The notes beneath the pieces are model-generated. The model made no database searches and was not told where the DNA came from. It saw only the letters and a list, made by a program, of their open reading frames with translations. Shown here piece after piece: positions 46,336 through 57,798 of a stretch of 64,000 nt of DNA. The position numbers were made by a program, and so were the translations under genes. This stretch comes from Antedon mediterranea (taxonomy: Eukaryota; Echinodermata; Crinoidea; Comatulida; Antedonidae): NCBI RefSeq assembly GCF_964355755.1, contig NC_092679.1:1178001-1242000 (forward strand). Reading direction: 5' to 3'. Positions within the stretch are counted from its first letter, which is position 1; each line of letters opens with the position of its first letter.

Positions 46336-46880
46336 ATGAAACATAGTCATTGTGAGCTGAACTGAAGCACTGTATTTACTGCAGTGCAGTGTGAACTGAA
46401 CTGAAGCACTGTATTTACTGCAGTGCAGTGTGAACTGAACTGAAGCACTGTATTACTGAAGTGCAGTGTGAAGAATTGTATGAAATGAGGCGCTGTATTT
46501 AATGAAGCGCAGTGTGAACTGAAGAAATGTGTGGAGTGAAGCTCAGTGTGAACCCGAAGAATTGTGTTAAGTGAAGCGCAACAAGCGCTGTGTGAACTGA
46601 AGAGCAGTATTTACTGTAGCGCAGTGTGAACTGAAGCTCTGCAGCACAGTGTGAACTGAAGCTCTGTATTTACTGTAGCGCAGTGTGAACTGAAGTGCTG
46701 CATTTACTGTAGCGCAGTGTGAACTGAAGCTCTGCAGCACAGTGTGAACTGAAGCTCTGTATTTACTGTAGCGCAGTGTGAACTGAAGCTCTGCAGCACA
46801 GTGTGAACTGAAGCTCTGTATTTACTGTAGCGCAGTGTGAACTGAAGCGCTGCATTTACTATAGCGCAGTGTGAACCGAC
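46336..46880. repeat. Tandem repeat in the presumed DUSP10 3' UTR
   Basis: The word CAGTGTGAACTGAAG recurs about a dozen times, alternating with (C/T)TGTATTTACTGTAGCG and CTCTGCAGCA spacers. Units are about 25-42 bp and combine into larger blocks. CTGCAGTGCAG-type palindromes would let a transcript fold locally. It begins 28 bp after the stop codon, so it is probably transcribed. Confidence 0.85.
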
Positions 46881-49256
46881 GTAGCAGCTTGATGAGTTAT
46901 AAATAATTTGTAGTAGAGATCAGCTTTTTATAATGTATACAATGAGTGAGGTTTACAACATATTCCATTAGAAAGATAGATAGGGATGCAGTACAGTACT
47001 TTACAATGAAGTGCTTTGTTATACTAAACATTGCTGTTATATATAAAGTTCTCGTAATAGGTTTGTTGTTGGAGGTTTTCACTGAAACAATATTAACGCG
47101 ACACCAACATTAGTGTGGTCACTATTTTATGACCTGAGTAAAATGATCATAAATTGAAATCTGTCAAGTTTATGGAGTTTCTCATATTACGCTGTACTGT
47201 ACATCCACACTTGCAGACACACATTGGTGCTAAGTACAAACAATTACAAATGCAATTTATGTATATCAATGAAATTGGCACAACATTTTAAGTGGTGTCC
47301 ATTTTGTATGGGGTATTTTTGACAACAATGGTTGTGAAAAAATGTCTGAAACAAAAGTAGATAAAAAGATTTTGCCTGAAAATGCAATAATAACAGACAA
47401 TATTAATCGGTATACTAAATATATTTAGAAACAAATTTATTATGAACCTTTAATGTAGAAGATTCCTGATCTATACAATAGTCATAGCTTCTGGCAATTA
47501 AGGAAGTAGGGGCTTGAACTAATAACCACAACCACAAGATTTTAAGAAATAAAACAAAAATTAACATTAAGATAAATTTCGAATGATAGTTACTGTAGAC
47601 ACTTTGTTTACAGAGAAGTCGCATGCATCTAGCAAGTTGTATGATCATCAGTCATTGGAGAGGCAACTCGAACATGGCCTCTATTTCGACCTTCCAAAAT
47701 CCTTATATTAATATTGTAACCTTGTGTCGTTTTCTTAAATATTAGTTTTTGAATTGTTATTCTTAATGTATTGTGTATTATAATGTTGTTTTGTACATCT
47801 ATCTCACGTATCTATACTATACCTTTATTTAATCAATTGTCCATTTTTAAAATCAATTCTAAAGGCACATTCGGCGTTCCATAAAGGGCTCACCAACCTG
47901 CATGATGGGAAAATGAATTCTTTTTCCATTTTTTACAGAAATTCAAATTCTGTTTTTTTACAATGATTATTCAATGATTATTATACACTACAGAAAAAAT
48001 ATCAACAAGTATATGTTTTACTAAAGATGTTTATTGGTTAATATTATATATTATCTATACCTAGATTTATTCACATTTTTTAATCACTTTTTTTGGAACT
48101 CTGATACCTTTTACCAATGGGGTATTGATTATTATACCTCCAATCATGGTTTACGTTTGGGCCAATATACCTATTGTTTATGATTTAGTTTTTATATAAA
48201 GTATAATCCTAACAAACAAGAAATTTACTATATTGATAACACATTTATTTGACCAATTTTTGCTATCTTTTAAAAAAGTAATTTATATTGATATTTACGG
48301 ATTTCTTTGTTTTCATTCTCTTACCTTAAAAAGAAAAAACTAAACAAAAAGGAAAATAAATATATATATAACTTAAAAATGATCAAACTTTTGTTTTATT
48401 TTATCATACGATTAGTGTCGGCGAGCCTACGCATTACGTAATACGAACGTAGCAAACTGGTCATAACTTGACTCGGATCTTAAGTAATGAAACGTGGTTT
48501 CGCAACAAGATGTGAAGGCCGTGGTGGTCAATACGTACGTATTACGTCGATGACGTAATGTATTCGTTGATCATGCGATTAGTACGTAGTAGTCTGTTAC
48601 GTCGATGACGTAATGTATCCGTTGATCATGCAATATATGCGTGAGTTACGGTATCGTTTGACTCTTTAAATTAAAGGTAGTAGTTAATTTAGTTTCACAC
48701 CATGGTCATACCGGATCTAGCTTGATGGTTCCGATCCTCATAAGTGTTTATATAATTTGCAATTGGAATAAGGATGTATTGTATCTACATATAAATTATG
48801 CTTAATTCTGAAATATGTAGACAGTAATTGTATCATTATAATAATATTTTATTACATTGAATTAAGGATTTATCACTGTAGACCTACTGAAAAGTTTTTA
48901 CTGTTAAATCCAATCAAATCACGTCATGATCGGTGTATGACGATTTTTTATGACGTCATTTAATTGGATTTGTGAAATATTTTCGTCGAAGACAGTATAA
49001 GTCCTAGTTCTAGGATGAAAACACTTTCGTAATTTCTTTGAATAAAAATGTACCTATCGTCGCCGTTCGTTATCGTCCTAAAACAGACATTTTTCGTGCG
49101 CGAGCAAATTTAATTATGATATTTATTAAATGATACGATTTGTTGCAATGCCAATCTTAACATCGAAATGTTTACAGCGCCAACAAAAACGGGAACCAAA
49201 CGAAATAGCGCACTCTATCATCTTGTGGAGTATTGAATAAAACAAACATATTCTTC
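46881..49256. other. Intergenic, no gene recognised
   Basis: AT-rich, with no supported coding sequence. A duplicated block with TTACGTCGATGACGTAATGTA is at 48542 and 48598, and an imperfect inverted repeat (AATCCAATCAAATCACGTCA against ATGACGTCATTTAATTGGATT) at about 48907-48971. The 150 bp before 49257 should hold the NOXRED1 promoter; no TATA box is evident. Confidence 0.55.
48541..48633. promoter_or_regulatory. Duplicated CRE-like palindrome
   Basis: ATTACGTCGATGACGTAAT is a near-palindrome built from two TGACGTAA/TTACGTCA-type half sites, the recognition core of CREB/ATF and related bZIP factors. It and its flank (GTAT(T/C)CGTTGATCATGC) occur twice, 56 bp apart, about 650 bp before the NOXRED1 start codon. 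Regulatory use is inferred from motif and position only. Confidence 0.3.
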
Positions 49257-52200
49257 ATGGATACCAGATTGCGAAATATGGCGTCCATAGATTCCGACGT
49301 TACAGGAAATCCATATGATATAACTAAGGATTTACCAAGCTTACAGTTTGAAAATGGACTTTCAGATTTAGAGAGAGATTATATGTGTTTACGGTCTAGA
49401 TCCCATGCGTTGACAGTTTCGGTTTGTGCTCAGGCAACTTATTTTATAGCAATTTTAAACGAGGCACGGTAAGTGTGTGATGAGTGAGTGTATTTATCGT
49501 AGGTCTAGGCTTCAGGCACAAAACTGTTCCTCTCTACACCACCACCACCGGGCAGATAAGGTCACAGTGCATTTCGGCCGCTGGTTATGGAACGCCCAAA
49601 TTCATGAAACTCCAAAAAGGACAAAATATGGCATGATCATTTTGGCCGCCAGGTATGGCGCGCCAAGTTGAAATAGCCAGAAATAACTCATTAACTGTAC
49701 AGTATTACAGTGAAAAAAAAACAAACTTTATCAAGTCTATGGAACGCCACAGAGAACTATGGTCATTTAAACTAGAGATCAGTTGTGCAATGGGCTAAAT
49801 ACATTTTGTTTTTGCCGTAGGCATAGATTTAAAGTTTTTATTAGTTACGGTATTTTACCGTCTGAATATTTTGGTCAAAATGAATATTGATTTAATGTTT
49901 ATTTTTTTATTTATTTTACAAGTCCCGAAGATGCGTGTGCTTTGTAAAAATGTGTTTTATGAATCAAGTCAAGTGTTTTTGACTGGCACATAAAAAAAAC
50001 TTCAGCATCACCTCCTAATTCTTATTAAAAAAATATCATTAATATTCACTGTAGTGATGGCAATGTGCACGCTATAATATCGCTGCTGTTTCTGGAATTG
50101 AAGACCACCGATTCGGCTTAATAATACAGTATTTAGGCCTAGTAAAATATTAACATTTTAACACACATGGCGTGTCATACATATTCAAGAATAATTACAA
50201 TTCTGGCGGCCGAAATTAACATTACATATTTTGTCCTTTTTGGCGTTTCATGAATTTGGCAATTCCATAACCGGCGGCCGAAATGACTGGCGGCCGAAAT
50301 GATCAGACACCGCAGAGGTCAGGTCTGGCCTTAGGATAGGTGACGCAAGTCTAGGCATAGGCCCTACATACCATAGGCTCTATCTAGGCCTAATAACCTA
50401 CCCAGATTATTATATTATTTATATTATTAGTAACTTGTGTCTTTATTATTAGCTCTGTGTTGTGTCTACTATATCAAACTTTATGTGACAAAAACAAGAT
50501 GTGATGTGCACATCACATGCCATGTGCTGTGTGGGCATGATATGATGATGTCATATCACTAATACCATATTTGGGCATATCACTACCATATTTAGGCACA
50601 TCACACTTTTTTTAGCGCTAATATTTACATACTGTGAAGGCATGGTATTAATGTTGTTACTTTTTTATAAATGATGTAGAAAATGCATTCTTGAAGCTAA
50701 GACACCAAATGTGTCAAAGACATCAAAGTTTCTTCAAGAAGCACCGCCAAGAGATCCAACCAAAGTTGGTGTAATTGGGTGTGGTCGCCTTGGACTTCAT
50801 CTTACCAACTGCCTTCTCACTTATGCTAATGTAGACCCTGAGGATATTAAAGTATCAACAAGAAAACCAGAAACACTTTGTGGGTATTTTGAACATTTTG
50901 TTTCCTCTTGATTGATATAAATATAGTATTAGTAATTAGTATAGGCTTAGGGCTATGCCTACCTTCTTAATAAAAAAGTAAAAGTAAATTAATCACATTA
51001 ATCACATGTTGTTTCATTTTAAATCAAAATCCTTGTATTTCAGCTTCACTTAAAGAAAAGGGTGTCAGATGCTGTAATGATAATGCCAGTGTGGCGTCAT
51101 CAGTCGATGTCTTGTTCTTTTGTGTTCTTCCATCTCAGCTTCCAACAGTCGCCAAAGACATTGCTGACCACTTGAAAGATCACACCATCATTTACAGCTT
51201 CCTTAGTGCCATACCCATCAAACGTCTGCAACAACTGCTTCACAGTGTCAACATTATCCAACCGGAGATAACATGGCAAGCTAAGAATGCCGATGCCTCG
51301 TGGAATGTGACACAGGATGTGAACTTGGCGCTGGAAAATCAACAACAAGTTGAAGTTACATGCCCTCTGTCAAGTTTCAAACAAGGTATTTAAAAAATGA
51401 ATGCTCTTTTTCAGACGTGTAATGTTTACATTATGAACTTTCCTTTATGGGAAGCATCCCAATAGCTGTCCTCGATTTTTAAAAACCACTGTATATGACG
51501 AAGTATAATACCACTGATCTCCCTAGGCTAACCTCGGACACAAGAGTTTTTCCATTCGAGTATACTCTCATAGGCCCCCTTGGACTATACTCAGTCTTTA
51601 TGGTACAGGTACTTACAATTTTGCCAATTTTAAAGTTCTCTCTTTTTGGCAAAAGAATAGATATATTTGTAAATGTCAGAATTCTTACAGTAACTACATA
51701 ACTATATTTATATACTCTCTTTGTAGAAGCCATTGTTGAAACAAATGAGAAATGGTTTGAACTTATTCTGTATGCATTTGTGAATGTCTGCAAACAGTTA
51801 CAAGTAGAACGAGAGAAAGCTGTAAACATCGTCAATATCGTTGTCTTAGGTCAATCGCCTTCGCGTAAATATCTTTCAAAATTTGTAACAGATGACTTCA
51901 CAAAAAGACAAGAGTAAGTCTATTGTTTCTAATTCGTACATTAAAGTGTAAGTTTTAGTGTGATGTACCCAAATATGGTAGGGATATGCCCAAATATGGT
52001 AGTGATATGACATCATCATATCCATATATGGGCACATCACATATTTGTCACATAAAGTTTGATAGTGTAGAGAGAGCTTAAGAGTTTTCTTTGATCAACC
52101 CATGTTACCCTCCCTGAGTTTGTAAGTCATCGACCTCAGCTCTCTAGTCTCTCAACTTGAAGTTGCAGTACCTCCCTCTTGTTGAGCAATGTATGTGTGC

Positions 52201-52394
52201 TTGTTTTTAGTATGTGGCCAGTGTTCAACTTGGGGGCAGTTGCTGCCAACCCAACGCCAGTAACCAGCACGATTACAAACAATGTTGAACTTCGTCAAAT
52301 GATGCACAAGAAGTATAAAAACAATTTTGATAAGTTTGTCTATTGGAAAGGCATCAAGCAGATCAAAGCTAAGGACAATGGCAATGATACATGA
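49257..52394 (+). CDS. NOXRED1: NOXRED1-like NADP-dependent oxidoreductase-domain protein
   Basis: Five exons: 49257-49468, 50680-50879, 51044-51385, 51727-51913, 52211-52394, all GT-AG; 374 residues. The Rossmann entry strand KVGVIGCGRLG (99-109) carries the GxGxxG dinucleotide-binding motif, followed by DIKVSTRKPETL, the Arg-containing second strand typical of NADP(H) preference. SSVDVLFFCVLPSQLP and IIYSFLSAIPIKRL continue the F420/P5C-reductase-like fold, and the order and spacing follow vertebrate NOXRED1. Its substrate is unknown. The ATG at 49257 was taken; Met8 is an alternative. Exon 2 ends before GTGGGT at 50880, the only donor that keeps the frame. AATAAA lies near 52470. Two foldback elements sit in introns 1 and 4. 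It is convergent with the receptor gene at 56051-53355. Confidence 0.92.
49569..50286. mobile_element. Element with about 80-bp inverted ends in NOXRED1 intron 1
   Basis: The left arm (49569-49652: GCATTTCGGCCGCTGGTTAT, TCATGAAACTCCAAAAAGGA, TTTTGGCCGCCAG) and the right arm (50212-50286: CTGGCGGCCGAAATTA, TCCTTTTTGGCGTTTCATGA, CATAACCGGCGGCCGAAATG) are reverse complements with few differences. About 560 bp lies between them without a coding frame. It is best read as a non-autonomous DNA transposon. Confidence 0.8.
50451..50613. mobile_element. Foldback MITE, AGCTCTGTCTACAC family, copy 4
   Basis: AGCTCTGTGTTGTGTCTACT with TATCAAACTTTATGTGACAA at the left, and core ATGATGTCATATCACTAATA. The right end stops at CACATCACACTTTTTTT without the terminal GTAGACAGAGCT, so this copy is truncated. 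It lies in NOXRED1 intron 1. Confidence 0.75.
51953..52081. mobile_element. Foldback MITE, AGCTCTGTCTACAC family, copy 5
   Basis: The core with the tandem AAATATGGTAG(T/G)GATATG word and the right end AAGTTTGATAGTGTAGAGAG are kept; the left end is missing. It lies in NOXRED1 intron 4, about 40 bp after exon 4. Confidence 0.75.
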
Positions 52395-52534
52395 AGGTAT
52401 TCAGTTTAGTTTGTATCATATTATGAGGTTATTTATTTCGTTTTTAAACAGCACACATGTCAATAACAATAAATAAAATTTAGGAGTATATTATGTTATG
52501 TATTGTTTCAGTCGAAAGTTCCCCACCAAAAGTT

Positions 52535-52830
52535 GTTCACCCCCTCTCTCTCTCCACTTTATTTCCACTGGACTACTCTCTTCCTCACCCCTCTCTATCC
52601 TCACCCCTCTCTTCACTTCATAACCCCACTTCCTCTTCCCATTTCATCTCTCTACATCTTCTTCACACTTCCTCTTCCCACTCCCTCTCCCCACTTCCTC
52701 TTCTCACTTCCTCTTCTCACTTCCTCTTCCCACTTCCACTCCTCCCTTCCTCTTTCCACTTCCACTCCTCCCTTCCTCTTTCCACTTCCTCTGTCCCCTT
52801 CCTTTTCCATTCCCCACTTCCTCTCTTGTT
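52535..52830. repeat. Pyrimidine tract downstream of NOXRED1
   Basis: About 300 bp almost free of G on the plus strand, made of CCCCTCTC and CACTTCCTCTTC-type units. Two overlapping open frames here translate to Ser/Pro/Leu/His repeats and are not genes. Such a tract could form triplex (H-DNA) structure. Confidence 0.85.
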
Positions 52831-53354
52831 ATATATTCTGAATGTGCTTGTTCAAGCATGCAATGTTTACAGTTTGAACTATACCTTTATGAAAAGAATC
52901 TCACCAGCTGTGCTCGATTTATATATTATAAAACATCATTAGGTTACTCTAAATGTGTTGCATTGTAAATATTGAAACAGTTAGGAGTTAATTGAAATTG
53001 ATTTTAGTTATGATATTGGATTACATGTAATGAAATTGATCAACAGTAGACAAAAGAAGGTTTTGTATTTATTTATAGAAAACGTATATTGAATGTACAA
53101 AGAGAAAGTAAAGTGAAAACCTTTCATACAATTTCAGGTTTTTTGGCAGCAACTTAAAATTCAGAGCTATTTTTAAAATTCTTAAATTAATGAAATATAC
53201 AAAACAACACACAAAATGCACAGTATAACTGTACAGTTTAAATCTAATATATATATTTGTTTATGTACATATATAAAATAAAGATGACTATTATGTAAAA
53301 TTTTATTAATAAAGTTTGTGTTTCATTTAATTTACTATTAAAAACGTTGTTAAC

Positions 53355-56051
53355 TTAAACTGATTTTGATGGTAGCGACTGAACAGCTAGAGCGAAGTAC
53401 GTCAACATCACACCAATAACCTGCAACGAATCAAAACAACAACTATGCTTGTTTAAGTTCGAATGACAAAGAAAAGTTGTTTAAGTTTGGTTTACACTAC
53501 AACGCATGGATATACACGCATCGCAATCAATTTGACCAATCACAAGTAGGCCTACGACACGCAAGTAATTTGACCAATCACAAGTAGGCCTACGACACGC
53601 AAGTAATTTGACCAATCACAAGTAGGCCTACGACACGCAAGTAATTTGACCAATCACAAGTAGGCCTACGACACGCAAGTAATTTGACCAATCACAAGTA
53701 GGCCTACGACACGCAAGTAATTTGACCAATCACAAGTAGGCCTACGACACGCAAGTAATTTGACCAATCACAAGTAGGCCTACGACACGCAAGTAATTTT
53801 ACCAATCACAAGAAGTGGGCCTACGACACGCAAGTAATTTGACCAATCACAAGTAGGCCTACGACACGCAAGTAATTTGACCAATCACAAGTAGGCCTAC
53901 GACACGCAAGTAATTTTACCAATCACAAGAAGTGGGCCTACGACACGCAAGTAATTTGACCAATCACAAGTAGGCCTACGACACGCAAGTAATTTGACCA
54001 ATCACAAGTAGGCCTACGACACGCAAGTAATTTTACCAATCACAAGAAGTGGGCCTACGACACGCAAGTAATTTGACCAATCACAAGTACGACACCCAAG
54101 TAATTTGCCTGAACTGTCATCATTCTTGATTGGTCAAACTACATACGTTGCGCGCACGAACGCCGCCTAGTGGAAACCATGCTTTATAAAGCGTGGTTCC
54201 CACTAGAACGTAACGCAAGGACGTAAACGCAACGCAAGCGAATTGACCAATCACAAGCGATGGCTTATTCGCTTGTGATTGCTAACTGTCTATAACTTCG
54301 CTTGTCATTGGTTAAAACGCTTGCGTTGCGTTTACGTCCTTGCGTTACGTTCTAGTGGGAACCAAGCTTTAGTGAACTTACAGTAAGAATGAATCCTTTT
54401 GTTATCGGCATTAAAGTGTATACAGTAAACGCAATGTTTGGTCCGTTGAGTTTTGCCAATAGCATATCCATCTAATAAAATGATTTAAGAATAAACATAT
54501 TACTCCGTACAAGATACTGAAAAGCGGTATGTTGTAGCGTAACAATGTTATACCTACCTCTAAAACGTACTTGTTAGAAGGTTCTGATGGCACAATCGCA
54601 TTGTGTATAAAATGGACAATTTCATGTGCCTATATATAAAATGAAAACGAATAAATTCACTTATTTTTTTATGTATTATTATTATTATACAGTGGTTATT
54701 ACAAAATATTCATAACCCAGGCATTTAAGACTAGAGCTGCCTCGTTAGTGTTGTATCGATCGTGTTGAATCAAGTAAACTTTCCACAGTCGCCGCAAGGT
54801 CTATCGCAGTCGACGGAAAGTTGAATAATGTTCCGTCTACGGCGGCCGTGCTTACGTCTACGCTACCGAGCTGACGTCTACGGCGACCGTGCTTACGTCT
54901 TCAGTTCTCACTGCCTACTTTTTCTACTTTACGTTACATAAAATCTCGCTCTCCTCTGAAAAAGACTGATAATGTGATTGAACAAACACCTTTCGACTTA
55001 CCTGTTCGTGCATCACAGCCGAAAACCACGAAACCGATGCGATCATTGACACCACCGCAGTTGTCCAAATTGTCATCATAGCATACACAAACAATGAAAA
55101 CTGGTTATGTATTAATATTAACTGATACAATAAAAACGTCAACATGGCGATTGTTGTCGAATACTCCATAGCTAGGTAAAGACAGAACATTTGATCAGCT
55201 TTGTACACAGCAATCGCTAAATTCTGGTGCTGGGTTCTTAAGAAGCCGCAGGATTCGACCCAACGTTCTTTTTTCAAGCATTCTATAACTACAAGTCTAA
55301 GATTAATAAATTGCCTCGTAAGTACCTTCGCGATGACAACAAATTCGGCTACAGGAAAGAAATAAGCTAGCGTGTGAAAAGGTATCAGGCTCATTAATGG
55401 AATCTGTGCGTCTTCCGGTAACGGTGCGTAATAGTACAACGTCTCGTTTTTTGTCTCTTCGATCGGTCCAACTCTCGCGATAAATATAATACTCGTGTTC
55501 ACCATCGTTAGTATTATTATAGAACCGATTATAAGCTTGATTGACTTTTGTAATTTAGGTTGGTTGATTCCCAGACCGTATTGAACACTTTGAACGCTTT
55601 GACAGAGTTGGTTCCAGTGGCAGAAGAAGTCTTCTGTGTTGGATGGTTGCAGATCTCGAACGAACCAAATGGTAGCTTTCATCGCGCACTGGAGGAACCA
55701 AGATAACGTGACTATTTGAGCGACAAACACTTCATTTCTAATGTCATTGTGGAGTCCGGACATTGTCCTTATGAAGTTAAACCAGAGAAGAAGTAGAACT
55801 AAAAAAGAGTAGATACGTTGTAGTAAAAGAAGTGACGTGTTCTCTGTCAGACGCACTGGACATCCGATACCGCAACACGTCATCCATTTATACAACAACC
55901 TAAGTTCGTGCTTAAGATTCACTCGTTTATAATGTAGCTTAATGTCATTTGTGAAGTGTGGTTCGACTTCTCCAAAACATATTTTTGCTGAAGGTCTACT
56001 ATTACCCCCACTCGTCACCTCTGGGTGTACTGCTTTCGATATGCTATACAT
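53355..56051 (-). CDS. Gustatory-receptor-like seven-transmembrane protein
   Basis: Three exons on the minus strand: 56051-54933, 54629-54558, 53420-53355; GT-AG, introns phase 0; 418 residues. The first exon encodes six hydrophobic helices (for example SFLVLLLLWFNFI, LIIGSIIILTMV and TIWTTAVVSMIASV), with no signal peptide and a long N-terminal hydrophilic stretch. The short second exon (24 codons) leads into a last exon that encodes VIGVMLTYFALAVQ, which carries the TYhhhhhQ signature of helix 7 in the insect gustatory/odorant receptor superfamily. GR-like proteins occur in echinoderms and other non-insect animals; in insects such proteins form cation channels with an intracellular N-terminus. 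Ligand and role here are unknown. The open frame of exon 1 runs 9 bp past the donor, so a single-exon call would lose helix 7. Intron 2 carries a satellite and a foldback element. Confidence 0.85.
53487..54185. repeat. 38-bp satellite expanded inside a GCAACGCAA foldback element
   Basis: About 15 units of 38 bp (AAGTAATTTGACCAATCACA then AGTAGGCCTACGACACGC). A longer variant with TTTTACCAATCACAAGAAGTGGG recurs at about 53796, 53915 and 54032, so it returns after every third unit. The left flank (GTTTGGTTTACACTACAACG) and the right flank (TTGATTGGTCAAACTACATA ... GCCTAGTGGAAACCATGC) are the two ends of a foldback element. The array lies in intron 2 of the receptor gene. Confidence 0.92.
54182..54372. 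mobile_element. Foldback MITE, GCAACGCAA family (well-preserved copy)
   Basis: AAGCGTGGTTCCCACTAGAA at the left and CTAGTGGGAACCAAGCTTTA at the right; inner arms GACGTAAACGCAACGCAAGC and GCTTGCGTTGCGTTTACGTC are exact complements. About 190 bp, almost a full palindrome. Nearly identical to 58034-58217. Confidence 0.9.
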
Positions 56052-57798
56052 TTTGTATGTTTAAGAACAAACTTAAGTCATCATTCATATTAATTGTCAG
56101 ATAAGTTCCCACGTTATGATTTTAGCCATCATCCATTCATCCATCCATATAAAATCTCAGAGCAATGGTGTAATCGTTCTCTAAGACTTTAGCAATTCAT
56201 AGATAATGAAGTCTAAAATTATGCATAATTAAAAATGATAATAAAACCACCGATCAGCATAAGTAAATAAATAAAAGTTAGCACGATCAGTAACGGTATC
56301 AAGACAGCCCACTTCTGCATATTGTGCAAAGCTTATACTGTAGGAGACTAGCTAGGCCAGCAAGAGGCGTCTTCCAGTGCAAGTTATTGTGGGTTGTTAG
56401 CCCACAAGCAACAGAGCTCCAAATGAAAAGATATACAACACATGATTGCAGCATACAACTGATGACGTGTTACGCGCGCACTCATGCCATCCATCAGGAG
56501 TAAAACTGAATTCAATTCGAGAAATAATTGTTAGTAAAACGTTTAAAAAAAACACTACTTTACAAAGTGTATACAATTACACGTCTTTCAACTTTTTAAT
56601 GAATTCGTTTAATTTAATTTAAGAAAAATAACAATTTCGTGTACAAAGGCTCCGTTTAATGGCACCGTAGCATTGATTGTTACCATTGATATATTGGTGT
56701 TTGTGTGTATTGTTGTAGGCCTAAACCTGGCCAGGTGTAAATGAACCACTAATGGACTATCATCATATGTCTGTACGTTGTGACGCCTTTAGCTACTGTA
56801 GTGCATTATTTTATAAATCATTAAATGTTTCAAATGTTTGTTCTTTTTATTGTGTAAATTATGCGTTTTTTTAATTTATTATTTCATTTATAGAAAGAAG
56901 AAATACACAAATATGAGTCATTTCTATTTACTATACGAAGTTTAGTAACTAGAATGATTTATATACAATATTGCGTCCCAGATACAGTACAAGCATTTGT
57001 ATAGTGACGTCACCGTTATTTTGTAAATAAATGTTATTTTGATTGAAGACTTTTGGAAAAATATTGTAAAAATACAATCGCTCAGATTTTGTTTATATCC
57101 ATAACGAAAGCTCGTTTTTTTCTGCACCTGCCAGACTAAAATTGGTCATATAGGCTACATGGCTGCAGTCACGTGCGTAAATGTTAGTTGAGTGTTTACC
57201 AACCGACCGACCAACCGACTGACATAGTGAGCTGTAGAGTCGGATTTGCACGCGACTAAAAACGAATGATATAAAAATATGAATAAATTAGACTAATATC
57301 ATTGGTTTCATGTCAATGTACTCTACTTTCGTTTATCAAGTGCTTTCCGAACGTTAAAACAACATAAACACTATAGAAAGTGAAAAACATTGTGGGTGTT
57401 TATGAAAGCTAAATAACCGTATAGAATATTGGGTTTGGTAAACATGTAAAGATTTGGTACAATGATCATAGAGGTATAGCACTGATCAGCCATAACGGAT
57501 CACCACAATAACCTATAGTAGTTAGAAAAGAAAGACTAGATTTGATAATCCTCTCTGAATTTAAACCTATCATTGTATTGATGGTAGCCTATAATCTATA
57601 CGGCTTAGACTACCGCATTGGTTGATATGCGTCGTTGGTTTTGTTGTTTACGCATAACAATGATATTATTTTAGAACGAAATTATTGTGTTATATGATGT
57701 ATAGAATGATATTGAATTGTGGTATAAATGGCGTCGTCGTAACTTTACGGTAAAAATTCATCGTATGCGCGCCTATGTTCCAGCACTGAGTATACGCA
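56052..57798. other. Region between the divergent receptor and SRCR genes
   Basis: The two genes are transcribed away from each other, so both promoters should lie here. No coding sequence is recognised. At 57147-57265 lies a relative of the GACC repeat (ACATGGCTGCAGTCACGTGC ... GACATAGTGAGCTGTAGAGT ... CGCGACTAAAAA). The frames at 56942-57127 and 57690-57920 (minus) are not supported. Confidence 0.55.
57147..57265. repeat. Dispersed repeat with GACC run, copy 1
   Basis: ACATGGCTGCAGTCACGTGC, an ACCAACCGACCGACC run, GACATAGTGAGCTGTAGAGT and CGCGACTAAAAA. The same order occurs at 58820-58910, and the end segment matches the arms of the inverted repeat at 34486-34737. Confidence 0.75.

Noticed and set aside
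52493-52942. Overlapping frames of 149 and 112 codons after NOXRED1
   Set aside because: Low-complexity Ser/Pro/Leu/His translation of a pyrimidine tract.
53487-54185. CRISPR-like array
   Set aside because: Direct repeats have no variable spacers, and the genome is animal; it is a satellite.
54411-54593. 60-codon minus-strand frame with a hydrophobic stretch, considered as helix 7 of the receptor
   Set aside because: The exon at 54629-54558 uses a different end with a GTAGGT donor, and the TYFALAVQ signature lies in the exon at 53420-53355; this frame runs on into the intron.
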